A DNA stretch of 64,000 bases from Clostridia bacterium. GTDB taxonomy: Bacteria > Bacillota > Clostridia > Acetivibrionales > DSM-2933. The DNA lies in contig JAOABQ010000095.1 of the NCBI GenBank assembly GCA_026418275.1, positions 1 to 64,000 on the forward strand, given 5' to 3'. Under the pieces are notes generated by a model, which worked only from the letters and a program-made list of their open reading frames with translations, ran no database searches and had not been told where the DNA came from. A program made the position numbers and the translations under genes. The stretch's first letter is position 1. Each line of letters begins with the position of its first letter. Of the stretch, positions 1-10,504 are shown piece after piece.

Positions 1-1
1 C

Positions 2-1408
2 TCAAATACTGTTTCTACTGACCCAAGGTTCACAAATGCCCCAACAAACTTAAAAGCCAGTCCATATTCAGGAAACAAAATAAGAATTGAATGGACAGAT
101 AACACCATTGGCGAATCAGGCTTTGAGTTATGGAGAAAGGCTGCAAATCAAAACTGGCAGTTTATAGCTGTAGTATCAACAAATAAGTGGATTTACTATG
201 ATACAAATATATCAACTGATGTGAATTATAGCTATCAGATACGAGCAATAATGAGTGATGGAAGTTATACCTTATATTCAAATGAGGTTACCACAATTCT
301 ATCATCAGCAAAGCAGGTTCAAAATCTTCAGGTTTATGTAACAAAAACTGGAGTATTGTTAACATGGAATAAGTTGGACAGTTATGATGGTTATTATTCT
401 GTTGAAAGAAAAATGAATACAGATGAGACATGGGTTGCTGTTGAAAATGTTAAGGATTCTCAATTTACCATAGAGCGCTCCCAGTTCTTAGCTGGACAGA
501 GATACTCCTTTAGAATAAGAAGTTATGGAAAAACTGAGGGAAGCTCGACAGTGAGTGAGGAAAAGAACTTTGATATGGATTTAAATTCACCATCATTTGT
601 AACAGCCAAATATGTGGGGCAGGGCAAGGTTCAAATAAATTGGCAGGATAATTCAACAAATGAAGATGGATTTAGATTGTATAGAAATGTTGATGGTGGA
701 AGCTATTCTGTAATCCTAACCATTTCGCCAAATGTAGGTAGTACTTATGATTTGAATGCGGTAGAAGGATATATCTACGGATATTATGTTGAAGCTTATA
801 CAAACAATGGTTATAGATCTCCATCAGCAGCAGTAACATTAGCCAAGTCATCAGTTAATCCTTTAAAAGATGTAGTGGAAGGTTCTTATGCTGAAAAGGC
901 AATAAATTTTTGCGCAGCAGCTGGATATATAAAGCCTGCTACAAGTAGTAGCTTTGGAGTGGGGAAGACCATTACACGAGGAGAATTTATCGCTGCCGTT
1001 ATAAAAGCTTTAAACCTATACAAAATACCAGTTGGAAAAATAACTGATGTTTCTCAGAAAAATCCTTATTACAAGGAAGTAATGTCTGCACTCAGGATTG
1101 GATTGATAGTAAAAGACAAGAGCGGTAAGATTTATCCTGACAACGCAGTAACACGTGAAGAAATGTCAATTATCATCGTTAAAGCCTTTCAAGCGGCAGG
1201 GAAGCCGTTGAAAATAGAGGATACAAAGACAATATCAACATATGGGGATTACGGTAAAATCAATTCTCAGAATAGAGATAAGGTTGCTACAGCAATGGCT
1301 CAAAAACTTCTGAAGCTTAGGAAAGTCAATATGATTAATCCAAAGGATAAAGCTTTAAGGGAAGAAGCTGCCTATATGATTTACATGGCTATTGGAATAA
1401 ATCCTTGA
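2..1408 (+). CDS. Fibronectin type III / SLH-domain surface protein (5' partial)
   Basis: The reading frame is open from base 2, so the gene starts upstream of the window and 468 codons of its 3' end are seen. The first part holds about three fibronectin-III-like units with the recurring pattern I.W.DN...E.GF.L.R followed by Y.Y.I.A. The last 180 residues are S-layer-homology units with TRGEF and TREEM motifs, which bind cell-wall polymers and fix proteins to the surface. The build matches the much larger Fn3/SLH protein at 42727-46161, so the two are likely paralogues with a structural or adhesive role. A GTG at 221 is an internal codon, not a start, because the Fn3 pattern continues upstream of it. 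A bidirectional terminator follows. Confidence 0.85.
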   Translation, partial: SNTVSTDPRFTNAPTNLKASPYSGNKIRIEWTDNTIGESGFELWRKAANQNWQFIAVVSTNKWIYYDTNISTDVNYSYQIRAIMSDGSYTLYSNEVTTILSSAKQVQNLQVYVTKTGVLLTWNKLDSYDGYYSVERKMNTDETWVAVENVKDSQFTIERSQFLAGQRYSFRIRSYGKTEGSSTVSEEKNFDMDLNSPSFVTAKYVGQGKVQINWQDNSTNEDGFRLYRNVDGGSYSVILTISPNVGSTYDLNAVEGYIYGYYVEAYTNNGYRSPSAAVTLAKSSVNPLKDVVEGSYAEKAINFCAAAGYIKPATSSSFGVGKTITRGEFIAAVIKALNLYKIPVGKITDVSQKNPYYKEVMSALRIGLIVKDKSGKIYPDNAVTREEMSIIIVKAFQAAGKPLKIEDTKTISTYGDYGKINSQNRDKVATAMAQKLLKLRKVNMINPKDKALREEAAYMIYMAIGINP

Positions 1409-1500
1409 TTAGTAAAACAATTTAGAGATGCTTTAAGTAGGTTATTTTCAAGTGTAATAAAAAGTTTAACAAGTGTTTAGTAAGTATTTATAAGCAAAGT

Positions 1501-1532
1501 AAAAGGACAGGAGAATATCTCCCGTCCCTTTT
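1501..1532. terminator. Bidirectional terminator between Fn3/SLH gene and atpC
   Basis: An A-rich arm with GGACAGGAGA pairs with TCTCCCGTCCC and ends in TTTT. It lies between two convergent genes and can serve both strands. Confidence 0.7.
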
Positions 1533-1541
1533 AATTGTAGA

Positions 1542-1946
1542 TTAATGTCCCTTACCCTTAACCTTAAGTCTTGCCATAGCTCTTGCTACAGCAGCTTGTG
1601 ATTTGATGAACTCCTGTCGGCTGAGCTGGCTTTGTAGTCTTTCTTCAGCTCTTTCTTTTGCTGCTTTTGCTCTATTTTCATCGACTTCTTCTGGCCATTC
1701 TGCAGTGTCAGCGAGTACGATTGTTTTATCATTGGTAATTTGCATAAAGCCTTCAGTTAATACAGCATCAAGCCAGTTACCATCCTTTTTGATGCGGACT
1801 GTACCAATTGCAACAGGAGCTAATGTTGGTTCATGGCCAGCCAGTATACCCATCTCACCATCTACAGTTTTAATAACTATAGTTTCAACCTGATCTGAGT
1901 AAAAAACTTTTTCTGGTGTTAGTATTTCAAGAAGAAAGGTAGCCAT
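1542..1946 (-). CDS. atpC: F1Fo ATP synthase epsilon subunit
   Basis: This 134-residue protein is the epsilon subunit of the F1 central stalk, which couples rotation to catalysis and can inhibit ATP hydrolysis. The N-terminal half (about 1-85) shows the beta-sandwich pattern with [11 protein letters not shown] and [11 protein letters not shown]. The C-terminal half (about 88-134) is charged and helical with many Arg, Ala and Glu residues. The length is usual for the family. It is the last gene of the atp operon, 12 bases after atpD, and is followed by a terminator. Confidence 0.97.
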   Translation of the reverse strand: MATFLLEILTPEKVFYSDQVETIVIKTVDGEMGILAGHEPTLAPVAIGTVRIKKDGNWLDAVLTEGFMQITNDKTIVLADTAEWPEEVDENRAKAAKERAEERLQSQLSRQEFIKSQAAVARAMARLKVKGKGH

Positions 1947-1958
1947 TATAGCACCCCC

Positions 1959-3377
<1,419 letters not shown>

Positions 3378-3403
3378 TTAATTATCTCAATGAATTTAAT
3401 TTT

Positions 3404-4282
3404 TTAACTTAAAGCCGCAGCACCCCCGACAATCTCGGATATTTCCTGCGTAATTGCTGCCTGCCTGGCCCTATTATAATAAAGGTTCAATTTTTGAAGC
3501 ATCTCATCTGCGTTGGATGTTGCATTGTCCATAGCAGACATTCTTGCGCTTTGTTCACTGGTAAAAGCCTCAACCAGTGCTCCATAGAAAATTCCCTTGA
3601 GGTATTTCGGTATCAAAACATCAAAGACTGCCTTTGGTGATGGTTCATAACTTAAGCTTTCATCAATTTTCACTTCAATATCCTTTAAATCTTCTCTTAA
3701 GGCTTCTGCCTCCAAAGGAAGGAGCTTCATTACTTTTGGCTCAAGTTTTATGGATGAAATCATGTTGGTATAAATCAAGTAAACTTCATCCAACTCACCC
3801 TTACTGAATAGATCAAGAACGATTTCAGCCATCTCTCTTGCCCTGTAAATAGTTGGATTTTGAACAGCATAGTCAAATTCTTGGTAAACATTGTATTTCT
3901 TTCTGATGAAATAGTTCCGACCCATGTGTCCCGCTACAAACAAAGTGGAATCCGGCCTTTTCTCCAAATGGCTTTCCGCTAACTTGATAATGTTGTTGTT
4001 ATAACCGCCAGCAAGCCCTTTATCCCCTGTCAATATAATATATCCGAATTTTTTTCCTTCTTTTTGGTTTCTTACATCAAAAAATATATTATCTACATTT
4101 CCACTATGAACAATAATATCTGCAATGGTTGCTTTAACCTTGTCAAAGAAGGGCTTGGTTTGATCAAGCTGCTGTCTGGCCTTTTTGAGTTTCGCAGCAG
4201 AAATCAGCTTCATGGCTTTAGTTATCTGCCTTGTCTCCTTTATACTTTTCATTCTTAACTTGATTTCGCTCATACTAGCCAT
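3404..4282 (-). CDS. atpG: F1Fo ATP synthase gamma subunit
   Basis: This 292-residue protein is the rotating central shaft of F1. The N-terminal helix begins with MSEIKLRMKSIKETRQITKA and the C-terminal helix ends in YNRARQAAITQEISEIVGGA, the two parts that form the coiled coil inside the alpha3beta3 ring. The middle contains the Rossmann-like part with GDKGLAGGYN. Length is typical. It lies between atpA and atpD. Confidence 0.98.
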   Translation of the reverse strand: MASMSEIKLRMKSIKETRQITKAMKLISAAKLKKARQQLDQTKPFFDKVKATIADIIVHSGNVDNIFFDVRNQKEGKKFGYIILTGDKGLAGGYNNNIIKLAESHLEKRPDSTLFVAGHMGRNYFIRKKYNVYQEFDYAVQNPTIYRAREMAEIVLDLFSKGELDEVYLIYTNMISSIKLEPKVMKLLPLEAEALREDLKDIEVKIDESLSYEPSPKAVFDVLIPKYLKGIFYGALVEAFTSEQSARMSAMDNATSNADEMLQKLNLYYNRARQAAITQEISEIVGGAAALS

Positions 4283-4361
4283 AATATATCACCATTTTCA
4301 CAAATATGACTTATTTCATTCCGGTAACTACCGGTAGACTTTTTGCTTATTTATAAGCATC

Positions 4362-5873
4362 TTATCGCAGATAGCTTGTTTTAAATTCTTCTATCCCTTT
4401 TTTCATAAGTTCTTCTGTTTCAGGCTTTAGTTCTCCTGTTTCTGCAATTGCCTTCAAAACTTTCGAATATTTATCCCTAAAGAACTGAATCAATTCATCG
4501 TTGAACTTTCTAACTTCCTTAACCGGCATGTCCATTAAATACTTGTTTGTAGCACAATAAAGCACCACAACCTGCTCTTCTACCGGCATAGGCTGGTACT
4601 GAGGCTGTTTTAATGTTTCAACCAATCTCTCCCCTTGTACAAGCTTATCCCTTGTTGCTTTATCAAGGTCAGACCCAAACTGTGCAAACACCGCAAGTTC
4701 ACGGTATTGTGCCAGATTAATTCTGATCGGTCCGGCAACTTTCTTCATTGCTTTGATTTGGGCTGCCCCACCAACTCTGGATACTGAAATACCTACGTTT
4801 AAAGCCGGTCTTTGACCTGCAAAGAAAAGTTCTGACTCTAAGAATATCTGCCCGTCAGTGATGGATATTACATTGGTAGGAATATATGCTGAAACGTCCC
4901 CGGCTTGTGTTTCGATGATCGGAAGTGCAGTGATTGAACCCCCGCCCATCTCATCACTAAGTCTTGCAGCTCTTTCAAGCAGTCTTGAGTGCAGATAGAA
5001 AACGTCTCCAGGGTAAGCTTCTCTTCCCGGCGGCCTTCTTAAAAGAAGTGACATGGCCCTATATGCCACCGCATGCTTGGTAAGGTCATCATAGATAACC
5101 AGAACATCTTTATGGTCATTATACATAAACTCTTCAGCCATCGCACAGCCTGCATAAGGCGCAATAAACTGAACCGGTGCCGATTCACTTGCGGTAGAAG
5201 TAACAATGATCGTATAATCCATGGCACCAAACTGCTCCAATGTATTCACGATTCCGGCAATGGTAGATGCCTTTTGCCCTATGGCTACATAAATACAAAT
5301 TACATCTTTTCCTTTTTGGTTGATAATTGTATCTAATGCAATGGCCGTTTTTCCGGTCTGCCTGTCTCCGATAATCAATTCTCTCTGTCCTCTTCCAATG
5401 GGGATCATTGAGTCAATAGCCATAATCCCGGTTTGAAGCGGCACACTTACCGACTTCCTGTCAATAACGCCGGGAGCCAGGAATTCAATCGGTCTAAATT
5501 TTTTGGTTTTGATTTCCCCTTTGCCGTCTAAAGCATTTCCCAGCGGGTTTACAACTCTACCGATCAGTTCCTTGCCTACCGGAACCTGAACTGTTCTTCC
5601 GGTTCTTTTAACGGATGTGCCTTCCTTAATGTTTTCCGCATCCCCTAAAAGCACGCATCCAACATTGTCTTCTTCAAGGTTTAATGCCATTCCGAATACA
5701 CCATTCTCAAATTCCAGAAGCTCTCCGTACATACACTTTTCCAAGCCGTAAATTCTGGCAATTCCGTCCCCTGATTGAAGAACGTACCCCACATCTTCCG
5801 TTTTTGTCTTGACACCATAACTCTCTATCTGCTGCTTTATTATGGAACTTATTTCTTCAGGCTTTAGATTCAT
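4362..5873 (-). CDS. atpA: F1Fo ATP synthase alpha subunit
   Basis: This 503-residue protein is the non-catalytic nucleotide-binding subunit of F1. The Walker A loop GDRQTGKT is at about residues 169-176, and the characteristic [21 protein letters not shown] segment region is complete. I chose the ATG at 5873 because GAGGTG lies six bases upstream. A longer frame opens with a GTG at 5882, but that GTG is itself part of the ribosome site. It sits between atpH and atpG. Confidence 0.98.
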   Translation of the reverse strand: MNLKPEEISSIIKQQIESYGVKTKTEDVGYVLQSGDGIARIYGLEKCMYGELLEFENGVFGMALNLEEDNVGCVLLGDAENIKEGTSVKRTGRTVQVPVGKELIGRVVNPLGNALDGKGEIKTKKFRPIEFLAPGVIDRKSVSVPLQTGIMAIDSMIPIGRGQRELIIGDRQTGKTAIALDTIINQKGKDVICIYVAIGQKASTIAGIVNTLEQFGAMDYTIIVTSTASESAPVQFIAPYAGCAMAEEFMYNDHKDVLVIYDDLTKHAVAYRAMSLLLRRPPGREAYPGDVFYLHSRLLERAARLSDEMGGGSITALPIIETQAGDVSAYIPTNVISITDGQIFLESELFFAGQRPALNVGISVSRVGGAAQIKAMKKVAGPIRINLAQYRELAVFAQFGSDLDKATRDKLVQGERLVETLKQPQYQPMPVEEQVVVLYCATNKYLMDMPVKEVRKFNDELIQFFRDKYSKVLKAIAETGELKPETEELMKKGIEEFKTSYLR

Positions 5874-5939
5874 GTTTATCACCTCATAAAATATGCATTT
5901 AAACTTTATCGTTCGAACTCATTAGAACTTATAACTTAA

Positions 5940-6473
5940 TTAACCGATCAATATTTCCTTCAAGCTGTGCAATCTTCCTTTTAACGAACCGTCTGAAACC
6001 TTATCGCCAATCTTAACTTTTACACCGCCTATAAGGCTTTTATCGATCTCGGTGCGTACCTTTACCGCACTTACATTAAAGGACTTCATATATTTAAGCT
6101 TGATTTCCTGCACTTGTAAGTCATCCAGCGGCTCAGCGGATATAACGGTCATGCTTAAAATATTTCTCTTTTTATCCGCCATTTTTGTATACTCATCCAA
6201 AATCCCCGGAACAAACTTAATCCTTCCTTTATCCAAAAGCAGCATCAGGAAATTTAAAATTTCCGGTCTTATTTGGCCTAAAAAAACTTTCTTTACAACT
6301 TCTTTTTTGATTTCAACCTTTATCTCCGGGTTTAAAAGGAAAAATTTAAAATCAGACTGACGGTTAAAAATTTCCACAATGGCTTGCAACTCACTAAGGT
6401 AAGCATCAATAGCCCCGCTTCCGCCGGATATGTCGATCAGTGCTTCTGCATACCTTCTCTCTACTAAAGGCAT
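5940..6473 (-). CDS. atpH: F1Fo ATP synthase delta subunit
   Basis: This 177-residue protein is the delta subunit (OSCP) that ties the top of F1 to the peripheral b stalk. The N-terminal helical part starts PLVERRYAEALIDIS, and the C-terminal part contains SLIGGVKVKIGDKVSDGS and ends in LHSLKEILIG, both family hallmarks. Its ATG shares one base with the atpF stop codon (TAATG), which suggests translational coupling. Confidence 0.97.
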   Translation of the reverse strand: MPLVERRYAEALIDISGGSGAIDAYLSELQAIVEIFNRQSDFKFFLLNPEIKVEIKKEVVKKVFLGQIRPEILNFLMLLLDKGRIKFVPGILDEYTKMADKKRNILSMTVISAEPLDDLQVQEIKLKYMKSFNVSAVKVRTEIDKSLIGGVKVKIGDKVSDGSLKGRLHSLKEILIG

Positions 6474-6958
6474 TACGCAGCACCTGCCTCATCTATAAAT
6501 TTGTTCACTAGTTTTCTATTGCTTTCGGTATCCATATTGGCTTCAATTACTTTTGAGGCTGCAGCCAGTGCCAGGCTTGCAACTTGGCCTCTAAGTTCTT
6601 TGATCATTTCAGCCTTCTCCCGCTCAATTTCTTGCCTTGCTTTCACCAAAACAGTTTCGGCATCCTTCTTAGCATTTGCCAAGATTGCATCATACTCTTT
6701 ATTTGCCTTGCTGCGGGCTTCGGCCAAAATCTTTTCAACCTCACCTTTTGCAGCTTTTAACTGCTCGTCATACTTTTTCCTTAAACCGACGGCTTCCTCT
6801 TTACTTTTCTCGGCATTTTCTATGGCGTCTTTGATGGTTTGCGTCCTGTTCTCCATAAATTGAGTAACTTTCCCGAAAAGCAGCCATCTTAATACTAAGA
6901 AAAGTACCATTAGATTAATAAATACCCAAACAAACGTTGGTCCGAATTTTAATAACAC
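6473..6958 (-). CDS. atpF: F1Fo ATP synthase b subunit
   Basis: This roughly 161-residue protein is the membrane-anchored peripheral stalk. One N-terminal hydrophobic helix (FVWVFINLMVLFLVLRWLLF) is followed by a long charged coiled coil of Glu, Lys and Ala. I prefer the GTG at 6958 because AGGGTG lies a normal distance upstream. The longer GTG start at 6970 would have its ribosome site directly abutting it and adds MGCR in front of the membrane helix. The gap of nearly 200 bases to atpE is unusually long for this operon. Confidence 0.95.
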   Translation of the reverse strand: MLLKFGPTFVWVFINLMVLFLVLRWLLFGKVTQFMENRTQTIKDAIENAEKSKEEAVGLRKKYDEQLKAAKGEVEKILAEARSKANKEYDAILANAKKDAETVLVKARQEIEREKAEMIKELRGQVASLALAAASKVIEANMDTESNRKLVNKFIDEAGAA

Positions 6959-7019
6959 CCTGCACCCCACCCTTTCAATAAACTTTGTAAAATCTTTGCA
7001 GATTTATATCATTGCTTTG

Positions 7020-7130
7020 CGGCTGATTGAAGGTATTTACAACCAGCCATGATGCTATCATTTCATTCATTGTCGGTATGATGAAATACCGTTATGCGAA
7101 TGAAGAGCTCTTCACTCTCCATTCGCACTT
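7020..7130 (-). other. Structured atpE-atpF intergenic segment
   Basis: This gap inside the operon holds stacked inverted repeats: GGTATTT (7031) with AAATACC (7084), ATTTCATTCAT with ATGATGAAAT inside it, and GCGAATG (7096) with CATTCGC (7120) around the palindrome GAAGAGCTCTTC. No T-run follows on the minus strand, so it is not a standard terminator. It may act as an RNA processing or stability site that raises c-subunit yield relative to b; this is inference. Confidence 0.5.
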
Positions 7131-7153
7131 TAAACAAAACTCCGCCTTCAATC

Positions 7154-7384
7154 TTAGGCCATTTTCAAGTATAACAAGATAGCGATAAATAACCCGTAAA
7201 TTGCGGTAGCTTCTGCGAGTACGGCACCAAGCAGTGTAATACCTCTGATTTGATTTGCAGCTTCAGGCTGCCTTGAAACACCTTCTGCAGCTTTTGAAGT
7301 TGCAATACCAATACCGATTCCGGCACCAAAACCTGTTAAAACAGCAATACCTGCTGCAATTGCAATTAAACCGTTTGCTTCCAT
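7154..7384 (-). CDS. atpE: F1Fo ATP synthase c subunit (probably proton type)
   Basis: This 76-residue proteolipid forms the rotor ring of Fo. It is a helical hairpin with a GAGIGIGIA glycine motif in helix 1, a polar SRQPEAANQ loop and the ion-carrying Glu58 in helix 2 (LAEATAIYG). In sodium-binding rings such as that of Propionigenium a Gln in helix 1 and a Ser or Thr right after the Glu bind sodium. Here the aligned positions are Ile25 and Ala59, so I infer proton use. It sits between atpB and atpF. Confidence 0.96.
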   Translation of the reverse strand: MEANGLIAIAAGIAVLTGFGAGIGIGIATSKAAEGVSRQPEAANQIRGITLLGAVLAEATAIYGLFIAILLYLKMA

Positions 7385-7399
7385 GTGTTGTTCACCCCC

Positions 7400-8101
7400 T
7401 TACTCTACAGCCTCTCCAATATAAAGTGAAGATAAAAATACAAATATATATGCCTGTAAAATACCGTCAAACAAGTCAAAATACAAACTCAAAAATCCAG
7501 GAATTATTGGCGGTATCGCAAGGTATACTAACTCCATTATAACAAAAGCGGCCAAGATATTACCAAAAAGACGAAGACATAACGAAAGTGGTTTGATTGC
7601 ATAGTCTAAAATGTTAAAAGGCAACATCATGGGAAGCGGGTGAAGGAAATGCTTGAGCCAGCCACCCATTCTTTTGTATCGGATCCCTGCAAAAATAACG
7701 ATGAGAATAGTCATGATGGCCAGACATGCTGTAACGTTGATATCTTTTGTCGGCGGCCTTAAGTGGAAATGTGGAATCGGTATAAAGTTAAATATGGAAA
7801 TGATATTCGATAGCAATAAGAAGAGAAGAACGGTTCCCATATAAGGTGCAAAAGGTCTCCAATGGTGTCCGATTGCATCTCTTACGAGGTTATTGATAAA
7901 TTCGACGATGAGTTCAACGAAATTCTGCTTTCCTTTGGGTACCATTTCCAGTTTCCTGGTAAACACAATTGCTAATACAATAATGACGGCCATGACAATC
8001 CACATGTTTATCACCGTATCCGTTACCGGAATATCAAGAACAGGAATTCTAAAAACCTCATGTGGCAGCATGGCATTGGTTAATTCTTCTGTTAAATTCA
8101 T
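7400..8101 (-). CDS. atpB: F1Fo ATP synthase a subunit
   Basis: This 233-residue membrane protein forms the ion half-channels of Fo next to the c ring. It has five to six hydrophobic helices. The essential stator arginine is seen as Arg177 in the family motif PLSLCLRLFGNILA. It follows atpI and precedes atpE by 15 bases. Confidence 0.97.
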   Translation of the reverse strand: MNLTEELTNAMLPHEVFRIPVLDIPVTDTVINMWIVMAVIIVLAIVFTRKLEMVPKGKQNFVELIVEFINNLVRDAIGHHWRPFAPYMGTVLLFLLLSNIISIFNFIPIPHFHLRPPTKDINVTACLAIMTILIVIFAGIRYKRMGGWLKHFLHPLPMMLPFNILDYAIKPLSLCLRLFGNILAAFVIMELVYLAIPPIIPGFLSLYFDLFDGILQAYIFVFLSSLYIGEAVE

Positions 8102-8114
8102 TTACAACACCTTC

Positions 8115-8504
8115 TTATTCAAAATTATTGTTTGATAATTTAAAAAACTCAGTTATACTGTTAACCATAACAACGATGGGCACCGTCATAATACCAACGG
8201 CCATCCCCGCAAACAAACTAAATTTAACCGCAATAGCGATGATTAAGAATAGTACTGTAATTACCTGATTCAAAACATATCTAAACACCCCGTGCTGAGC
8301 TTTGAGAGGCTTAGCTGATTCCGGCATCAACCGCGAAAATACTGCCGCCATTGATAAAAAACGAAAAATGCTCAGCCCTGTACCTAACAAAAGCCCAAAA
8401 AAAATATATATATCTTTGAAAAGAAACACCGTAAGTATAGCAAGAACTGCAAACAGTATGACAACTCTTCTTAAAATAAACTTTTCCAGCTTACCTTTAA
8501 ACAA
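8115..8504 (-). CDS. atpI: ATP synthase subunit I (AtpI/UncI-like assembly protein)
   Basis: This 129-residue membrane protein has four hydrophobic helices and is the first gene of the atp operon, the position of AtpI, which helps c-ring assembly in other bacteria. The start is a TTG at 8504 with AAGGA nine bases upstream. Sequence conservation in this family is weak, so the call rests on length, topology and position. Confidence 0.85.
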   Translation of the reverse strand: MFKGKLEKFILRRVVILFAVLAILTVFLFKDIYIFFGLLLGTGLSIFRFLSMAAVFSRLMPESAKPLKAQHGVFRYVLNQVITVLFLIIAIAVKFSLFAGMAVGIMTVPIVVMVNSITEFFKLSNNNFE

Positions 8505-8540
8505 TTCAACGCTTCCTTATCAAATTTATTTCTTAAACCC

Positions 8541-8568
8541 TAAAGGTTTTACCGCCTTTTGCCGATAA
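8541..8568 (+). promoter_or_regulatory. Sigma-D (sigma-28)-type promoter for motAB
   Basis: TAAA at 8541-8544 and a perfect GCCGATAA at 8561-8568, separated by 16 bases, match the flagellar sigma-28 pattern (TAAA, about 15 bases, GCCGATAA). It lies about 190 bases upstream of motA in the divergent region from atpI. Confidence 0.75.
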
Positions 8569-8760
8569 ATATTTTATATGTATTCATCGTACAACAGCAC
8601 ATATTACTTTACAGGAAAATAATTCATCATCCCAACGGTCTGAAAACAAAATTCAAATTCAATATTAGCATAGTTGCATTTCGAAATCAACATGCTATTT
8701 TACCCCAAAACCATTTTTTATTTTTAAATTTGCAATTTATTTTTCCCTGGGGGCGATTTT

Positions 8761-9558
8761 ATGGATATTGGAGCTATAATTGGAGCTATTTTTGGGGTTA
8801 CAATGATTTTGATCGGTTATATTTTAGAAGGAGGTTCCCTTGGAAGTCTTGTCGCACCTTCACCGCTTTTCATTGTTATCGGAGGTACCATTGGGTGTAT
8901 GCTTTTGGCTTTTCCCCTTCCCGAGCTAAAAAAATTAATTGGATCTCTAAAAACAATATTTACAAGCAAGAATTATAACGAGATAGAAATTATCAACAAG
9001 CTTGCCGAGCTGTCTGAAAAAGCAAGAAAAGACGGGCTTTTAAGCTTGGAACAAGACGCCCAGAATAATGATAATCCCCTTATCCGAAAAGGGTTGGCTC
9101 TCGTTGTTGACGGAATTGAAACGGAAGTTATTAAAGACATTCTCATTAGAGAGGCTGAGCTTCATGAGTCTATTCACGAATCAGGAGCAAAAATGTTAGA
9201 AGCCGCTGGAGGATTCTCGCCAACTATGGGTGTGTTGGGTACTGTTATGGGAATGATTGTTATTCTCGGCAACATGGAGGACCCTGGAGAACTGGGACAT
9301 AAAATTGCGGTGGCCTTTATCGCTACCATGCTAGGTGTCGGTCTTGCCAACCTCATCTATCTACCAATGGCCGCCCGGATTAAAACAAAGGCAGAACGTG
9401 ACAAAATGATCAGTGACCTCATTATCGAAGGACTTCTGTCCATCCAGGCAGGTGAGAATCCAAGAATCATCAAGGAAAAACTCAACCTTGCACTGCTTGA
9501 AAAAATGTATAAAAAAGGTGGCTCAAAACAGGATTCCAAGGATGAAGGAGAGGGCTAA
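8761..9558 (+). CDS. motA: Flagellar stator protein MotA
   Basis: This 265-residue protein is the MotA-type stator subunit, forming with MotB the ion channel that drives flagellar rotation. It has four membrane helices (near residues 5-25, 32-50, 150-170 and 180-205) and the large cytoplasmic loop between helices 2 and 3. The conserved segment AGGFSPTMGVLGTVMGMI is intact, with the proline ahead of helix 3. The gene starts after GGGGGC and is followed by motB after three bases. A sigma-D-type promoter lies upstream. I cannot tell proton from sodium type. Confidence 0.95.
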   Translation: MDIGAIIGAIFGVTMILIGYILEGGSLGSLVAPSPLFIVIGGTIGCMLLAFPLPELKKLIGSLKTIFTSKNYNEIEIINKLAELSEKARKDGLLSLEQDAQNNDNPLIRKGLALVVDGIETEVIKDILIREAELHESIHESGAKMLEAAGGFSPTMGVLGTVMGMIVILGNMEDPGELGHKIAVAFIATMLGVGLANLIYLPMAARIKTKAERDKMISDLIIEGLLSIQAGENPRIIKEKLNLALLEKMYKKGGSKQDSKDEGEG

Positions 9559-9561
9559 TCA

Positions 9562-10314
9562 ATGGGTAAGGTAAAAGTTGAAAAGGATACCTCTGAAAGG
9601 TGGCTGCTAACCTATGCTGACTTAATGAACCTTCTTCTGATATTTTTTATCATTTTGTATGCCATGAGTCAGGTAGACGCGGCAAAATTTAATCAGTTGG
9701 CTTCATCCCTTCGGACAGCACTTGGTGATAGTACCGCCAATACATATTTTATAGAGTCAGGCAACTCCTTGCTAAACTTTGAAGCAACGGCGCCTTCTCC
9801 TGTTATTCCTCAAAGGCTGGAAGACGAACAGATGAAGGAAGCCACCAAGGAAATAGAAAATATCATTAAGGCAGGAAACCTTGGGGACAAGATTAAGGTT
9901 TCTATCGATTCCAGAGGAATAAAAATATCCATGACCGCTCATTACCTTTTTAAAAGCGGAAGTGCCCTATTAGAGGCTGATTCAAAACCTACCATCCAGG
10001 ATATCGGCCAGATTCTTAAAAAATTCAAATCCAATGACATAAGGATTGAAGGACATACGGACACGGACCCTATCAATACGCACGAGTTTCCCTCCAATTG
10101 GGAACTATCCTCTTCCCGGGCTGTTAATGTGCTTCGCTTGTTGATCGATAAAGCAGGAATCAGCCCAAAACAGATTTCGGCTGTGGGGTATGGCGAGTTC
10201 AGTCCTGAGTTTCCAAATGACAGCGAAATCAATAAAAGCAGAAACAGAAGGGTTGATATCATTATTTTGAAAAATGAGTTCGGTAAGGTGCAGGTAGGTA
10301 CAGGGACTAAGTAA
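9562..10314 (+). CDS. motB: Flagellar stator protein MotB (OmpA-like)
   Basis: This 250-residue protein is the peptidoglycan-anchored stator partner. The single membrane helix near residues 18-37 carries the ion-binding aspartate Asp20 in TYADLMNLLL. The C-terminal OmpA-like domain (about 120-240) has EGHTDTDPI and the RAVNVLRLL and NRRVDI signatures that bind peptidoglycan. It forms an operon with motA and ends before a clear hairpin terminator. Confidence 0.95.
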   Translation: MGKVKVEKDTSERWLLTYADLMNLLLIFFIILYAMSQVDAAKFNQLASSLRTALGDSTANTYFIESGNSLLNFEATAPSPVIPQRLEDEQMKEATKEIENIIKAGNLGDKIKVSIDSRGIKISMTAHYLFKSGSALLEADSKPTIQDIGQILKKFKSNDIRIEGHTDTDPINTHEFPSNWELSSSRAVNVLRLLIDKAGISPKQISAVGYGEFSPEFPNDSEINKSRNRRVDIIILKNEFGKVQVGTGTK

Positions 10315-10400
10315 AAGAAGACGGACTAGAGGAAATGTGTTTGAACCCTGTATTCTGAAAGTGTTCATGCAACGAAAGTTCTAGTCTTAAAAAAACATTA

Positions 10401-10430
10401 AAGCCGGCTTAAGCCGGCTTATATTTTTTG
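10401..10430 (+). terminator. Terminator of motAB
   Basis: Two tandem AAGCCGGCTT palindromes (10401-10410 and 10411-10420) form a hairpin followed by ATATTTTTTG. The symmetry lets it also serve wecB from the other side less well. Confidence 0.8.
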
Positions 10431-10504
10431 ATTAACTAACGATTTATCACTTATGAAGTTTATTGTAGTCTAAATAAAAGTTATTTATGTATATAGTATA
10501 AAAT

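Noticed and set aside
5874..5882. Upstream GTG or ATG starts of atpA, upp, rpiB, prfA, ybaB, aroK and the 64-residue gene
   Set aside because: In most of these cases the extra start codon lies inside or directly next to the ribosome site of a downstream start, and in all of them the shorter protein fits its family or has the better-placed site.
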